A stretch of DNA of 5,372 bases from Spirochaetales bacterium (GTDB lineage: Bacteria > Spirochaetota > Spirochaetia > SZUA-6 > DRHE01): the NCBI GenBank assembly GCA_016930895.1, contig JAFGFV010000592.1, forward strand, positions 1 through 5,372, in the 5' to 3' direction. This document shows positions 4,530 to 5,372 of the stretch, in pieces. The notes below the pieces were generated by a model. That model worked only from the letters and a program-made list of their open reading frames with translations, was not told where the DNA came from and ran no database searches. Both the position numbers and the translations under genes were made by a program. Numbering within the stretch: the first letter of the stretch is position 1; each line of letters opens with the position of its first letter.

Positions 4530-5372
4530 ATGGCAGCGGACGGCAACGGCAAGAAGCAGGTCGGCTCGGTCATGGTGGTCGGAGCAGGCATCGCCGGCAT
4601 CCAGGCTTCCATGGACCTGGCCGAGAGTGGCTTCAAGGTCCACCTGGTCGAGCAGTCTCCATCGATCGGCGGAGCCATGACCCAGCTCGACAAGACCTTC
4701 CCGACCAACGACTGCTCGATGTGTATCGTCTCTCCCAAGCTGGTCGAGGCCAGCCGGCACACGAACATCGAGCTGCACACCTACTCGGAGGTCCAGGAGA
4801 TCTCCGGCTCCGCCGGGCGCTTCTCGGTGCGCATCCGGCAGAAGGCCCGCAGCGTCGACGCCGAGAAATGCACGGGCTGTGGAACCTGCGTGGCCAGCTG
4901 CCCGGTGCGCCAGGTGGTGCGGGTGCAGGAGCGATTTCCCCTGGTGGAGAGCGAGATCACCCGCAGGACCGACCAGATCATCTCCACCTACGGCACCAAC
5001 CGGGAGTCCCTGATCATGATCCTGCAGGAGATCAGCGCGGTCTTCAATTACCTTCCGGAGGACGCCCTGAGGACCGTGAGCGAGCGCCTGCAGATCCCGT
5101 TCTCCGAGGTCTACGGCACGGCGAGCTTCTACAAGGCCTTCAGTCTCGAGCCCAAGGGCAAGCACATCGTCCAGGTGTGCCTGGGCACCGCCTGCCACGT
5201 GCGCGGCGCTCCCCTGGTGCTCGAGGAGCTGGAGAGGGTCCTCGGGATTCCCGACGGCAAGACCACCGACGACGGCCTGTTCACTCTCGAGACGGTCAAC
5301 TGCCTGGGCGCCTGCGCCCTGGGCCCGATCGTGGTGGTGGACGGCGAGTACCACGGCAACATGAGCATGGGC
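4530..5372 (+). CDS. HdrA N-terminal module fused to a NuoE-type [2Fe-2S] domain (3' end outside window)
   Basis: The frame from ATG 4530 stays open for 281 codons to the window edge. Residues 11-50 are an HdrA-type FAD fold start (G18-x-G20-x2-G23, E41, then S-I-G-G). C62-S-M-C65-IVSPKL is the conserved HdrA segment. Residues 111-127 are the inserted HdrA ferredoxin (C114/117/120/124). In place of the second half of the FAD domain, residues about 140-281 are a NuoE/24-kDa-type domain: a helical start (ISTYGTNRESLIMILQEI, then F-N-Y-L-P), SEVYGTASFYKAFSLEP, and [2Fe-2S] ligands C217-x4-C222 and C258-x3-C262 in the contexts VCLGTACHVRGAP and NCLGACALGP. The N-terminal iron-sulfur domain of full HdrA is absent. 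NuoE domains receive electrons from NuoF, which oxidises NADH, so the protein probably links an NAD(H) module to Hdr flavins. What follows, possibly NuoF-like domains or the rest of HdrA, is unseen. Confidence 0.88.
   Translation, partial: MAADGNGKKQVGSVMVVGAGIAGIQASMDLAESGFKVHLVEQSPSIGGAMTQLDKTFPTNDCSMCIVSPKLVEASRHTNIELHTYSEVQEISGSAGRFSVRIRQKARSVDAEKCTGCGTCVASCPVRQVVRVQERFPLVESEITRRTDQIISTYGTNRESLIMILQEISAVFNYLPEDALRTVSERLQIPFSEVYGTASFYKAFSLEPKGKHIVQVCLGTACHVRGAPLVLEELERVLGIPDGKTTDDGLFTLETVNCLGACALGPIVVVDGEYHGNMSMG

Noticed and set aside
4880..4960. Frameshift or pseudogene explanation for the HdrA-to-NuoE switch
   Set aside because: The frame is continuous across the junction with normal codon use, and both domains are intact on either side. 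An assembly error cannot be excluded from sequence alone, but there is no positive sign of one.
4434..5354. Long antisense reading frame of 306 codons opposite the HdrA-NuoE chimera
   Set aside because: Same GC-bias effect. The + strand frame has clear FAD, ferredoxin and NuoE motifs, and the antisense product resembles nothing known.

Overview
The window is a tightly packed, one-direction (+ strand) operon from a high-GC anaerobe that uses the Wood-Ljungdahl (reductive acetyl-CoA) pathway or its reverse. The lineage cannot be fixed from this sequence. The strong G/C third-position bias, the Hdr-type electron-transfer genes and the MetVF-type methylene-tetrahydrofolate reductase suggest a bacterium such as a Desulfobacterota-type sulfate reducer, syntroph or metal reducer, or an acetogen. 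This is inference, not a call.

Layout: (1) 1-221, the 3' end of an HdrA-like flavoprotein gene that begins before the window; (2) 231-1874, a 547-residue HdrA-like flavoprotein with a C-terminal double [4Fe-4S] ferredoxin; (3) 1897-2334, an MvhD/FrhD-type iron-sulfur subunit; (4) 2358-3029, metV, with a GTG start; (5) 3031-3996, metF; (6) 4034-4516, an HdrC-like double-cluster protein; (7) 4530 to the right edge, a chimera in which the N-terminal part of HdrA (FAD-binding start plus inserted ferredoxin) runs directly into a NuoE-type [2Fe-2S] thioredoxin-like domain. The last gene is open at the window edge. Gaps between genes are 1-37 bp, so nearly everything is coding. No promoter, terminator, RNA gene, CRISPR array or mobile element was seen.

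How the genes may work together: MetF and MetV form the methylene-THF reductase. MvhD, HdrC and several HdrA-type flavoproteins are the wiring of flavin-based electron bifurcation systems. The set resembles the MetFV-HdrABC-MvhD complex described for Moorella thermoacetica. It differs in having at least three HdrA-type reading frames, no HdrB in view, and an HdrA-NuoE fusion that offers a plausible entry or exit point for NAD(H) electrons. The best candidate for something new is therefore a NAD(H)-linked, multi-HdrA methylene-THF reductase supercomplex. What lies immediately left of base 1 (HdrB?) and right of base 5372 (NuoF? the rest of HdrA?) would decide this.
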